Below, in pieces: positions 13,001 to 24,979 of a stretch of 64,000 nt of DNA; position 1 is the first letter of the stretch; each line of letters starts with the position of its first letter. The DNA is from Lepturacanthus savala. Lineage: Eukaryota > Chordata > Actinopteri > Scombriformes > Trichiuridae. The translations under genes were made by a program, and so were the position numbers. The DNA is taken from contig CM060461.1 of NCBI GenBank assembly GCA_030544235.1, positions 7,509,449 through 7,573,448 of the forward strand. The letters are read 5' to 3'. The notes under the pieces were generated by a model, which was given only the letters and a program-made list of their open reading frames with translations, did not search any database and had not been told where the DNA came from.

Positions 13001-16000
13001 CCAATCATCAGAACGGCTGGACTTTGTCCCTCTCTTCTCTCGCTGCTGTTGCTGCTGCTGCTTTCCTAAACTGCTGCTCTCTATCTAAATCAAAGCGCCC
13101 GCAAAACTCCCAGTGCCCTAAACCACAGAGAACATTTCCAGTTGGCCTCATCCCACTGGTGAGGTAACAGCACTGGGGCGTCTGACAAGCAGAGAGACTC
13201 CACATCGTTTATGGGAAGAGAAAAATCTAAAAGTGCCAGTAAAGAGACCAGACAAAGGACTGTTCTGTGTTATCTAAAGAGTTTGGCAGCGATCGGAGTT
13301 CGGAGAGGGCAGAAAATAACATAACAGTCAAGGCCTTTAAATTTAAAGTTACTAAATGCAGAAGAGGGAAGTAACTAAGCAAAGTAGTACAGTTTTAATG
13401 AAGGTACTGGTGCTGGACGACTTCTATTTTGGAAGACTTTGTACTCAACTGAATGTCAGAGAATAACAAAGTACTTTTTAATTCAATCCACATTCATCTG
13501 AAGTTGTTATTATGAATTATTTTTTTGCAGGTTACGACTTTACGGTCATAAAATACCACGATTCTTGGGTAACAAGACCGAGAGTCTGCTGCAACCCTAA
13601 TGTCTTTGTGAGTGATGCTCTGAGCTAAACTTTTAAGTATGGAAACCAACATGCTTGTAGTGTCATGTTTTTCATGTTCCTGTTAGTTTCGTAGCAGGTT
13701 AGCATGCTATTGCTAATCAGTACAAATGATGGGAATGTCATTCGTTTGACAAGTATTTGGTCATGAGTCAAATTATTGAACAAACTGAAATTTTGACCTG
13801 ATAAACGAAGGGATCACTAAAAGTTATTCGAATTCATTCTGAGGGGACATGAATGTTTGTAGCAAAATTCATGGCAAGCCATTCCTGTTGTTGTGGAGAC
13901 ATTCCCCTCATGGTGATCCTTATGGTGGCAGTAGAGGAAAAGTCAGCATATGAAGACGCATCCTCTGTGGGGCATGAATGCCTGCACAACATTTCATGAC
14001 AATCCACTGAATCACTGTTGAGATATTTTAATCTGAACCAAAGTGGTGGACCGACCGACCGATTGACACAGCAGATACCACATGTCATACTAATCTAGAG
14101 ATTTTGACAAATTTCAGTGGATAAGTGACATTTTGACCTGCTGTTGGTTCATCTGCATTTATTTTCATGGTTTGGCTGTTTGGGAAATGTCTTGATTGTC
14201 AGGGGATCCAACATTCAGTCAGATTTATCCCCACTGCCACATGTTGAAATCTCTACACTCATCTCACTCGCATCTCAAGTCTTTTTTCAAGTCCTTAATG
14301 AAAAGACTCGAACCAACACTTTCTGTATGCAACTGCTTCCAAAGCATAGGTTTATCATTGTCCTTACTGTTAAATATATGTTGTATGTATGTGAAATGTG
14401 TTTGTTAAGCATGCATTGCTGCCATTCTTGGTTCTCTGGAAAAGAATACTAAGGATTGTAAGAGATTAACATGTACAGAATAATATGAATTAAATAAATT
14501 TTAAATTCCACCTCTGAAATTAAATTAGACATTAATAAATTTAGGATTTCCCATAAACAGAGTCCATTGCGTCTCTGACTCTGTTTCGTAACTTTCAAGC
14601 TGTTCTGAGGCTTTCTGTTTCAAAGGTCAAGAATGAACTTTGAAGCTCAACTTTGAAGCCAACATGCACAAAAAAAGAAAGACTCCTTAGTGTGGTCAAG
14701 AAATGGAAATTTTCTACATTTCCATGTTAACTGACAAACTGCAGATGGAGGTCATGTCACTTACAAAAGCATAATTTTGACCAAAAATTCAGGAACTCTG
14801 GAAGCAGAGAAAACTCATTTCAGGAACTGAACTTGGAACTTGAACGATTTTTCTTCATTGTGGTGTTGCAGTTTTCAAGAATATAAAGAATTTGCGTATG
14901 TCTTCCACCTCTGAATGAATCAGCACTGCTGCTGCTGCAGGTCATACTGCGCTGCATGACAATCAGCCTCATCCGCGTATCCTACATCTGTCTTTCCCCG
15001 TTGGTTTCGGTGGAACTCGTGACCGCCCTTTTCTCTCTGTTATACTGCAGTTTGTCAAAACCCATTCACATGATTTCTATGAATGTTCTCCTTTATGATA
15101 AATTATTTAACAAATGCTTTGACTGATGCCTCTGCAATTTGTTTTTGGCACACTTGCGGCTGTTCTCATGTTGCTTTGAAATATCACACGTCCGAAAATC
15201 AGCCAAAATCAACTTGAAAAAGTTGACAAATGTGGGTAAATTGGCATTCAAGTGAACATGACTCAAGTATATAGCAGTAATTATAATACAGACTGACAGA
15301 TCATCAGCTATTATCTATCCTATATGCATATTGGCATCAAAGTACATATTTTGCTGGCAGATATGCATGTAAAAAACTGGAAATGTCACAGTAGTTTGAG
15401 TTATTTTTGTTAAGAAGCCATTTTTTTTAACAATCTTTTATGCTAATCTAGTAGGTAGATGTATGTGTTATGTTGTTGTTAGCTGCAGCCTATGATTCAA
15501 CTAATAGACACAGCGTAAATAGGTTTTATAATGTTCAGGTAATGTTATTTTTATTTTACTTTCTAAATTATTTTTTAATAATTATGAAAGATGTAGGATA
15601 AGCTATTTGAGCGAACACTAATGGTCATTTCCTTGTATTTTACACATCGCTCAATATATAAGCCATAATGAACCATTTAGGGTTCTATGTGGCTCAGTTG
15701 AAGTCTCAATCATAAGTTTGCTGCACCATGGGAGTCCGTTTCTTGTTGTCTATGTTTCCTTTTTAACTTTACTGTTTCAACCTCCAAATCCTGCTGAGGT
15801 TTTCTCTCCCCTCCATAAATTTACAGCGCACACTAATCTAGGCTGACAGTGCATTTTCATTGCCACTATGAAAGGCTGCAATAACACACCACTTAATTGA
15901 ACGTTAGATTCACTTAAACACACTTAAGGATAAGTACACTCTAAAATATCTTTTTTATCTCAACCCGGTCATTTGAAGTTGCAGCCAAACATTGCCTTCC

Positions 16001-16521
16001 TCTGCCGCGGACAGCAGATGGATTGGGTCAACTGCAGTCCCATAATCCTCTGCTGCTCAGACAGGGTTTTCATCAGGAATGGATGTTTTTAAGTGGCTCT
16101 TAACTCTCCCCCATGCTTTCATCTGCCCAGCAGCCCCAGGGAAGCTTTTTTATTGCCTTTTAGCCTTCAAACGTTTACATCACTGTACCATAAAGGCATA
16201 ACTTCACCAGAAATTATTGTTATTAGTCCTGTTGGACAGACAGACACAAACACACACACAGCCAGGAGGGTCAACAGGTGCGGTTGAGGGATGTGAGGCA
16301 TGTCAGGTTCTTAGTTGAGAAATATTGCAGAGAATTTGACAGAAAATTTTTTTTAAAAATCCATTGGACATTTAAAAAAATCATTTTGTCTACATCTTCT
16401 ACTATAAACTTCCCATGACCACTAATATGTTGTCGTTTCAGACAATATCCCATTAACCTTCACTGGATGAAGCATCACTAGAATAATGAGAAATCCCACA
16501 AAACATGGAAACGTTTCCTAC
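10046..16521 (-). other. apcdd1 intron 1; no other gene seen
   Basis: 6476 nt between donor (TTGG|gtaggaaac on the minus strand) and acceptor (ttcctacag). It is mostly AT-rich with no credible exon. The longest frame (12446-12838, plus strand, 130 residues) has no recognisable motif and ordinary intron composition. The intron holds a dispersed repeat at 13805-14075. First introns of developmental genes often hold enhancers; the moderately GC-rich stretch at 15960-16080, within 500 nt of exon 1, is a candidate, but no factor site was demonstrated. Confidence 0.8.
13805..14075 (+). repeat. Dispersed repeat ('ccaaagtggtggaccgaccg' family)
   Basis: Reads gggatcactaaaag, then attcattctgaggggacatg, 'caaaattcatggcaagccat', a second internal cycle (acgcatcctctgtggggcat and 'acatttcatgacaatccact'), and ends atctgaaccaaagtggtgg with accgaccgaccgattgacac. 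The middle is a partial duplication of the start, so the copy has two tandem sub-units. The same family occurs at 7850-7965. It is well known in teleost genomes; the class is uncertain, possibly the 3' part of a LINE or SINE. Confidence 0.7.
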
Positions 16522-16570
16522 CCAAACAAGCAATGAGGAGCAGCGTGGATGACGGCCCCATTCCGGACAT
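16522..16570 (-). CDS. apcdd1: apcdd1 exon 1: start codon and signal peptide
   Basis: The first Met codon is at 16570 on the minus strand. The 49 coding bases read MSGMGPSSTLLLIACL plus one base, followed by a GT donor (gtaggaaac). The phase (one base left over) is exactly what exon 2 needs, and the junction gives Gly, continuing WAGGSSVEG. The hydrophobic TLLLIACLGWAG run is a typical signal peptide core, as expected of APCDD1, whose signal peptide is the site of a human hypotrichosis variant. A second in-frame Met at codon 4 (16561) is an alternative start. Identity rests on signal character, splice phase and the CpG-rich leader, not on sequence conservation, which is low in signal peptides. 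Confidence 0.82.
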
Positions 16571-16966
16571 TGGGGGGGTTTGAATCGAGCTTCACTGGTC
16601 ACACTGGGGGAGTTGAGCTTTTCCTTCACGCAGCCTCCTGGGTTATTCCGACACAAATCCTCACATTATGTATCCATAGCGTGGAGCAAACACTCCTGCG
16701 AAATCCGAGCATCATACTGTAGGAAACGCGCCGCCGGTTCGCCGGAGAGACTTAAGACCCCCGCGGTACCCGAGTTTAAAGATATAGACAGATCCGCAGC
16801 CAGGAAACTAACTTTCCTGCGGGACACTTAGAGGGTAAAATGTTTTCGTCCAGGCAGCTCTGATGCTTTTACGCGCGTCCACCGTGCGTCCTGCGCCCCG
16901 GAGGAGTGGATGTAAAGTGTGCGTGGAGATTAGAGTCACCCCCCCGCCTCTGTGTGGAGGTTTTAT
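16571..16966 (-). promoter_or_regulatory. apcdd1 5' UTR and probable core promoter
   Basis: CpG-dense sequence directly upstream of exon 1 on the minus strand, rich between about 16690 and 16930 (aacgcgccgccggttcgcc on the plus strand), in contrast to the AT-rich flanks. On the minus strand a GC/CACC-type box, ccacgccc, abuts cATAAAAcc at 16966-16961, a TATA-like element; transcription would then begin near 16930-16936, giving a leader of about 360 nt. Transcription start is an inference. I did not find a convincing TCF/LEF cluster, although the gene is a known Wnt target. Confidence 0.5.
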
Positions 16967-17014
16967 GGGCGTGGAGTGTGTGTAGAAGTTTTTTCCCCGT
17001 TAAATGCACACTGC

Positions 17015-17042
17015 AAAAAAAAAAAAAAAAAAAAAAAAAAAA
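17015..17042 (+). repeat. Poly(A) run of 28 nt upstream of apcdd1 promoter
   Basis: Uninterrupted A run following cactgc. It lies about 50 nt upstream of the proposed TATA-like element and may be the tail of an old retroposed sequence or a simple repeat; no element body is evident next to it. Confidence 0.9.
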
Positions 17043-18594
17043 GAATCACCCATGTGTTCAATTTCTGTTAGTCGATTGATTAAATATTTATATTTTATAT
17101 TTGAATAGATCAACATAGCTTTAGGTAATGTAGCCTAACTGCAAAATTTATAATCTAATCAACAAAAAATCACCACAGAGCCAAAAGTAAATATGTTGAG
17201 CCTATTATTATTATTATTATTAATAATAATTTGTTCTCGGTTTAAAATAATACTTCATCTCTGTGCATAAAGATTAATTTCGTTTTCTGGAACTATCTTC
17301 CCATTGTTTGAAGATAAATGGATTTTAACTTTTTGCAGTGCAGACATTAGGGAAAAGAAATCTTTCATTTTCAAAAGATCTTCTTCACTCTTAACAAATC
17401 CCGAGCAAACATGGATCACAAAATCCTAATCCCAAAAGAGGTATTGGAATACATGGACATTTTTGAGGGATAATAAAGTTTAATGAGCTAAGATATAGGA
17501 CCAAAAAAAGCAACATTGAAATCACAAAAGCTCCATGTGTTATTTTCTATTATGAATATAGTACACATCCAGAATATTTACATGTTTTTTTTTGTAATTG
17601 TCCTATTTGTCATTTATGATGAATGCTGCACATTTTTCCTGACAGCAGCTCTCAAATTATCACCTCCTCACAGCCGCCTGAGGGAGGAAGCTTCACAGGT
17701 TTTTCCTGTGGAACACCTGTTGAGAGAGTGGGGGAGAGACCGAGAGGCCTTGGCCTTGAGTTTTAGACCCTCTCTCTCTTTCGCTTTCAACTTGAAGTTC
17801 TTTGTTGTTGTCTCTCTGATCTTTTGACCTCGAGGCAACTCTCCAGCTCCTCTTCATTCATCTCGTCGGCAAGTCTGAGACTGAGCCAACTGTGTTCCTT
17901 TATCCTTGTGTTTCATTATCATTGGCATTACTTTCTCATACGTGAAATTATGTTAACTATAAATCAAAGTGATATTTTGCTTCATATATATATTCTTCTA
18001 GCCAGACCTCATCTAAAGAGTGATATTCGGTCTGGGAACTATTTGTTCATCTGTTCATATTGGAGGTGTGATTTATGAAAGCCCAGAGCCGTCTATCAAA
18101 TGCATCAGTATATAGTTTAGCTAATCATATCAAACATACCCAATGACGTATGACTATGAAAGTTGCAAATTTAAAAAAATAAACTTGCAGTCTAAATTAA
18201 TTAATGTTGCTTTGACAGGTAAATTATTGTGTGCCACCATGTTGGATCCACAGTTATCAACATGGTTGCTTCTGTCTTGCTGCACCCTCCCCTGTTCTGT
18301 GATTGGCTCCCTCGCTGAAAACTGTGTCCTTGGTGTCCAGAATAAATTGCACAACCAAGTGAATTTGTGTTCAATGATGGATGGGTATACCCATGTGGAT
18401 TGTTTTTTCTGTTTTTCTGACAAAAATGTGTAGAAAGGATTTGCAATGAATCGCATTACACTAAATCTTCTAACAGAGTAGATACTGTTTTATCTAGCTT
18501 ACTCCATAACTCACTCCATTATTTAGATATACTCCTTAAAATACCTTTATCCTGGATTTGTTTAGTCCTAAACAAGCTAGCCATTAGCCCTGTG
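17043..18594. other. Intergenic, no gene seen
   Basis: AT-rich sequence with a short ATT/AAT microsatellite (about 17207-17230). The open frames at 17516-18078 and around 18143-18456 overlap on both strands and have no recognisable domains; they are consistent with chance. As it lies just upstream of apcdd1 it may hold distal promoter elements, but nothing specific is visible. Confidence 0.6.
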
Positions 18595-19255
18595 AGTCCT
18601 ATTAAAGATACAGTATGTAGTTTCTAGAGGCATCTAGTGGTGAGGTTGCAGACTGCAACCAACTGAGTACCCCAAGCATGTAGGAGAAGCTACAGTGGCT
18701 ATGAAAAATGCCAAAGGCCGTATCTAAGGCAATTGTTTGTTTGTTGATTGTGGGCTACTGTAGAAACATGGCAGCACAACATGGGGGATGCCATAGAGGG
18801 AGACCTGCTTCCCATGTGAATAAAAATGGCTCAATCTAATGTACAATTGTCACAACTTATTTTATTTTATTGAATTATATACTTATTAAAGTAAATTTAT
18901 GGATAGATTAGATTAGATTAGATAAGACTTGATTGATCCCTTTGGAAGGTTCCTCAGGGAAATGGAAGTTACAACACGTCACATACAGCACTGTTATAAA
19001 ACTATAGACACACAAACAGAAGACATATATGTACATAAAAAACACTCTAAATACCAACACCAACAGAGAAAATAAATAGAAAACAAAAATATAATTAAAT
19101 GCCTATACACACCTTGTTACTGCTACATAGTTATTGTAAATTATATTATATATTACAGTATATTCAGTATTATTATATTATTATATATATCCAGTTCTCT
19201 CAAATCTTTTTGTGAGATGCTGCTAAATTACATATTATAACTTTAACTTTTTATT
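18595..19255 (+). mobile_element. Dispersed repeat family A, copy 1, split by insertion
   Basis: Begins with gatacagtatgtagtttct, then 'gaggcatctagtggtgaggt', 'tgcagactgcaaccaactga' and 'ggctactgtagaaacatggc'. Comparison with the copy at 31285-31610 shows the same order of blocks: cttattaaa near 18885, then a 3' block with atgctgctaaatta near 19215. Between them lies an unrelated segment at about 18903-19188. The family is abundant in percomorph fishes as I recall it; class probably a non-autonomous DNA transposon, without coding capacity. Confidence 0.75.
18903..19188 (+). mobile_element. Retroelement tail nested inside repeat family A
   Basis: Starts with an imperfect 'tagattagattagattaga' run followed by 'taagacttgattgatccctt' and 'ggaaggttcctcagggaaat'. 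This is the widespread fish retroposon 3' end that reads 'actttattgatccc' then 'ctcagggaaatt' in the common form. It interrupts the family A copy, so it inserted later. Its right edge, in AT-rich sequence near 19188, is approximate. Confidence 0.7.
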
Positions 19256-21446
19256 GGACGACTGTTATCTGTTTCATTTTCGTTTTACTTCTGTGGAAAT
19301 GAGAACTACATACAACAATGTCTTGGATTCATTGTCTTATTAACAATTAAATTAAAGGAGTCCTGTGGAAGTAATGTCTACATTGAGGGTTATTATGTAT
19401 TCCTGATGTCTAACATACGTGGTTTTGGTTTTTTGGTGTGTTTTTTTTTGCATTTTAAATTGTGCAATATTTACATCCGTGATCACTAGCTGACAGTCAT
19501 CTTCTCTTACTTTGTTGATGTTTCTTGGAGCATAAGAGCCACCAGATCATTGGATTAGTGTGAAACCATCGGTAGATCTGCACAAGAAAACTACACCATA
19601 GTACTTCTAAAGGTCTAAAACTCCACAGGGGATCTTTAAAGTTGTCCTGTCACTGCCTTCACCATTATCCGACCTGAAGTGACACCAGTCTATACTTTTG
19701 TGAGTCTTTCATTTGCTTTGTCAGGCTGCTATTGTAAATAGTAAATTCTTCTTAATGGTTTGCTTGAGTAATTAAGTTAAATAAATAAAGGTGCTATAGT
19801 GCACTATTGATTTTAACTCGTGTTTGTAGAGTCTCACCCTTGTTTTGTAATCACTATCATTTATTTTGTTATTCAATACAGTTTTCACAGTTGTCAATGT
19901 GTCTTGTCTTCTTGTCTAAGGTGTTTTTGAATTCAGTCTGTGGTTATTTTCATCATCAATTGTTCTGGCGATCAGTTTTCAGAACATTTTGTTAATCATT
20001 TAGCCCATAAGCTATTTTAAAATAGTGAGAAATGTTCTATAGTATGGCAACATAGAACAGTCCAAAGTGAGGCCTTACAATTGCTTGTATTCCCCAACTA
20101 AAGTATCAACAAAACAAACAAAAGTGCATTCAGTTTACAACGAAAAGAGAAAGGCAACAATTGAGAAACTGCAGTAAATATTTGGGAATTTTGCTTGATA
20201 ATATTTTTCTATTTATTAAAGTTGTTGAAAATTTTCTGTCATTTGACAAATTTTTATACTTTACAGTTTTAAAAAACTGTCAGACGGTGTGGAATAAAAT
20301 ATTTGTCTAATCCTAAAAGGCAGGTTAAAAGGGGGATAAACTAATTTACCAAACTTTAATTTAAAAGTTTAGATAAGTTTGATTCAACTTGAAAAGTTTC
20401 AAAGTCGCCAAGCAAAAACTATCGACAATGTAAAGTTCTTCTCTATTCTTTCACATATGAAAAGTGATAGTGAAGGAGGCCCTGACGAATACAAAAACAG
20501 TATTTCATCTGCTTATCCAATAATCCACCAGTCCTTAATCAGCAGAGCAATGCTCCACTGAGGGAGTTCTGATTAATTTCTATTGTTTGGAGTCTTAACC
20601 CTCATGGCTGCTTCCCTCTGGACGCTCCATGGTATTTGCTCTCTTTCCTCTAATCCTGGATCCACGCTCTGGGAGAGTGACTCCAGCCCTCCTCTCTCAA
20701 TTCCTTCTTTTCTCAGGTTCCGGAAAAGCCGCAGAGCGAGATCCGGACAAACAGACTGATAGGATTTGCAAGAAGCCCGGAAGGGGTATTAATAAGGGAT
20801 CTGTATAGAGGAGAGGCTATAGAGGCAGGGAGGTGAAACTGGGAGGCTTGTTCTGGTGTGTTGACCCCTGTGTTGTCCTGTGTGGCTAATCAAAGCATCA
20901 CTGCACCCTCTTTGTGTCACTGCAGGAATGTGATCTACGTGAGGTGGAAATAAGACTGCTTTGATTCTCAAAAGAATCAATGGGATAGCAAAACCACACT
21001 TGTTATTTTGCCATCACATTTCCTACAAGAAGTGATGATATTATCTCATAATAAACTCAACGGGATGATGATTTTGCCTGTAGATGCCGAAAACTTGATA
21101 TTCTCTCTTTAAACAATCAGGAATTTTTCTAACATGTTTTTTGTGTTAAGGCTTCATCATCAGCGTCCCTAAACATGTCGAAGCAGATGAATGCGAGTGG
21201 GTACATTTCAAAGTTGCTGTCTCTCTGGTTCTGATTAAGCCTGTTTTCTGAAGAACTGGATGACCGAGCTGTTTTCTGTTTGCCTCTTTCTTCATGCCTC
21301 CCTGTAGACATTTCTGAGAAAGGAGTGGCACACAAATAACATAAATCTTCCTGCGTGATGGATTATTAATTTTATTGTTTCTTTAGGTATTTAATATTTA
21401 AATCAGAGAAAACATCATAAGTCACAGAACTTGTAAACATCTCTGT
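19256..21446. other. Intergenic, no gene seen
   Basis: Mostly AT-rich. A somewhat more GC-rich stretch lies at about 20580-20960 with no open frame of note. Frames at 19807-19995, 20379-20561 and 21129-21335 are short and have no family resemblance. Confidence 0.6.
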
Positions 21447-21690
21447 GACAATTTCTGGTGGCATCTCATGGAGAGGTTAGAGATTGCAACCAGCTGAGTA
21501 CCACAAGCATGATGGAACATGTATAGTGGCTGCAAAAAAAAAAGATGCTAAAGGCCATCATAAGAGCTTTTGTTTGATTTGTCTTTGTTCTGGCTACTGT
21601 AGAAACATGGTGATGAAAAATGGTGATGAAACATGGCATTCTTTGGTCCATCAGCAGTGGACTGGACATGGGTTTTTCTTTTTCACTTAA
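21447..21690 (+). mobile_element. Dispersed repeat family A, copy 2 (diverged)
   Basis: Shows the family blocks in order: 'acaatttctggtggcatctc', 'ggttagagattgcaaccagc', tgagtaccacaagcatga, 'gatgctaaaggccatcataa' and 'ggctactgtagaaacatggt'. The 3' portion is altered, with a local duplication of gatgaaaaatggtgatgaaa type. More diverged than the copies at 18.6 and 31.3 kb. Confidence 0.75.
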
Positions 21691-24560
21691 AAACGACTCT
21701 GGAGACCCAACCCCATTTCCTAGAAATTATATTTTTATACCACTTAAGCATAATTTCTAGGTGACTTGGGAAATGACACTGATGAGAACCATGAGAGTGA
21801 ACCAAACATTAAAGCTGCTGGCCTTAAATTAAAAAACAAACAATGAACCGTAATGCTCCGTCGAGCTGAAAGGAACTGCAGTCTGGTGATCATTTACTGT
21901 GTGTACGTATGCAAACCTCTATAAAATTCACATGGTCATTTGATCCAATGTTTGTATAAAAAATGCTGATTTTAGCAAGTGAAAACAGTTTTTAAGGGCT
22001 TTAAATCCCACTTGAATCTGTGATTTAAGCTCCAGCTGCTCCTGTTGTGGAGGCTGCCAATCTAGTGACTTTCTTTACACTGAATGTTACACATGGATAA
22101 GACCATAGCTGCATATAATATATTTCATCCAAGTTTTTTCTTCATCTTTTTTTCTGTCAAATAGAAACATTTACTTAGTTTAAGTCAGCTAAAAATGTGA
22201 AAAAATTTTTTTTTGAAAATCCATGCAGCAGAGGTTAAAGCAACAATATATCATTTTTAGAATACATATTACAGTGATTACAATGACGAAACCTTTGTTA
22301 TTGTGTATTATATAAATATTGTGTTGAATCATTAAATGTACTTTCATTATTCCAAATGTTTCCAGCAAATATAATCTAACTAAAGGACGCCTATCAATAT
22401 CCACTTGTGTTTACTGTGTTCATGCATAGTGATGTGGTTGTTTATCCGAAACTGTCATACATTTAGTTTTTATCACATTTTCCTGATGCATTTTAGTAAT
22501 TCTTGTTATTTTTTTAACTATTCTTAACCGGATGAAAGTTTTTAGTTGTTGGATGTTGTTGGAGCACCAAGCTGAGCTAGCTTAGTTAGCATACCAGCCT
22601 GCCCCTGTGAAACACAGATTGTTAATGTGAAGCTTTTTTATTCTGTATTTGAGATACTGTCTGTTTGATTTGGAGAGAGGAGAAGACATCTGCAGATAAT
22701 AAGATAAGCACAAAAAAACACAATCATCTGAATTTTGAATAATTAAAGACAGAAGGTAAGCTAATGATAGAAGCATTTCCCATGATTCTTCCTACATTAT
22801 GATATCATCAGTTCAGGCTTTGTTGTTGCTCAGCATTTACTTTTCCCTATCAAAATGTATTATAGAACTGGATACCAGACTGGCCATGTGCATAGAGTGT
22901 TCAGTAGAGTCACCTCCCATGATGCTCTGGGGCATTCCATCAAGCACTGGGGCTATGAGAACCTGTAAATTGTGGGGAAAAAAAACATTTGAGTTGTTTA
23001 CTTCACTTTGCTAACCACAATTTGAGAAAAATAAATTAATACATTTTTAAAAATGTCCTTGCTCCCAAGACACAGCCTGACTGTCACACAGCTGTGACGT
23101 AATGCTGTGACTTTTCCAGAGCTTTTCTGGCCATCTATGGAAAAAATGCTTTTTGGGTCGCATGTTTTTTTTGTTGTTGCAGTACCACGAGTAGCCACTG
23201 GAAAAAAATTGGCATGCTGCTGAGAAACGGCACCATATCCAGGTCTTATTATATATCCATGGTCAAAATCCAGAAATACTAGATACTACAATTCCCATAA
23301 TTTAATGTTGGACATCCCTCCCACCACCACCGGTAATTCCCCATGTCTGTTATGCCCCAAGATTGTTATGTGATTAGTGTATTAAAAACCGTAAGTCTTA
23401 AAGCCTGAACTAAAAATAACTAATGATATCACTAGGGTTATGTTCTAAGACTTTACAAAGCTCCTCCAGAGCTGCACAAGACAAGATACAACTGCTTTCA
23501 ACTGCTGTACAGACTGAGTAATGCTTTTCATGACTGTGTGAGATAAAACACACAAAATTTGCAAACAACACTTAACCCATGTTTGCTCTGCGATACTCCA
23601 CCACTCCCTTAGAAAAACCCTGCAGCCAAACAATGAGTCAAACATGTGAGGTAGCCCAGAGCCCAGTGGAGGAAGCCTGGCCCCAATGTTCAGTTCCAAT
23701 ATGGCTGACATCTGCTGCTGCAGAGACAACTGAAATAGCACAGTTAAATCAATCCAGACTCAGAGCGGGAAAGAAAGAGGTGGGGGGGGCATAGAAGAGA
23801 GGGGGGTCTCTTTTCATCTGTGTTGCATTGGTAAATACTCCCATGTGCAAAGAGAGATCCTATTGTGTAGAGCTTCTCTGAAATAAAGCAGCCTGCAGGG
23901 TCAAGGATAAATTGTCCCTGAAAAAAAAAAAAATCCCAGAAACAAGCAGGGGGAAATCAAGGGACAGCAATTGAGGGAGCAGCCGAGGCTAAGGGAACAC
24001 ATCTCCCGCTGTTTCACATCTAATTTTCTTTTTCAGTTATTTCTTCAGTATCATTTACTAACCATGGATTTTATATCCGAACGCATAGTAGCTGGAAATA
24101 AGCTGTTGTCCCACAGGACAGCCCAGATGTTGCAGGGAAACGTTTTTTGAGGCAACAAGCTTTTGAGCGATTATTTCCTTTTAGGCGACCACTGCGTCTT
24201 CCTGCGGCTGAGATGTGATTGACAGTAAGCAGAGTGTAACGTAATGCAGCAGTGATAGGAAAACACTCGGCTGTGGCACAGAGGAATAATGATAAAACTG
24301 AAACACTGACAAAACTCATAAGCTGTCATGTTCCTTGTGATGGATTGTTTACCTTGGGCAATTTTCAGTCCTGCTGAGGTTGTTTTTCACAGTCGACGGG
24401 AATGAGCCACATCGAATGGCTTCTTCTGAGGGGAACAAGAGAACAACAGAATTAAATTGGAAAGCAAGAACTATGTGCAATTACTGGTACAAGGCAAAAT
24501 AAAATGATGAAAGCGATGAGTTTCGCATTAAATCTGTGACATAGAACGACCCTTTCTCTC
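21691..24560. other. Intergenic, no gene seen
   Basis: AT-rich sequence with scattered short frames and no recognised repeat of length. GC rises mildly at 23560-23760, where opposing frames overlap (23445-23741 minus, 23579-23794 plus); neither shows a known motif or splice context. Confidence 0.6.
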
Positions 24561-24593
24561 TCTAAATCAACCTAAAAGAGGACTAAGTCTGCC

Positions 24594-24758
24594 ATGCCAG
24601 AGTTGAGATTCTTGTGGTTTTTGTGGCCTCTGGCCTTCTCCAACAGGCCCTTGTTTGTCCTCCATGGTGCCAGCTGCTCGGTGAACACACAGGCTGACTC
24701 GGCACCATCCCGCTCTGCATTGAGCAGGCAGAGGAAGCGGAGGTCTTCAGTCGACTGA
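24594..24758 (+). other. Short open frame, 54 codons, secretory-like (doubtful)
   Basis: An ATG in fair context (tctgccATGcc) opens a 54-codon frame ending at TGA. The N-terminus reads PELRFLWFLWPLAFS, hydrophobic like a signal sequence, and near the C-terminus lies a basic RQRKRR run resembling a proprotein-convertase site. It sits in a locally GC-richer block (about 24570-24830) in a region of 38-40% GC by eye. The minus strand is open across the same block (24572-24973, 133 codons), so composition alone could explain both. No family is recognised. I consider a real peptide gene unlikely but checkable. Confidence 0.12.
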
Positions 24759-24979
24759 AACGGCGGTGATTTATGCAAAAAGCACGTCCATGGCCCATAA
24801 ATACACACGATGAATCTTTTTAGTGACCAGAAAACCAGCTCCGTAGGAACTAAGTGTTTGAAAGAGGCCAAGAAGAAATATTCCAATTGAAAAAGCATAA
24901 TTTTCTGCAAAGATTTGATGCTTAGCCCTATTGCGTGCCATTGCTCCTTTGGAGAATTGCTACACGCCCCCAAGAGTTT

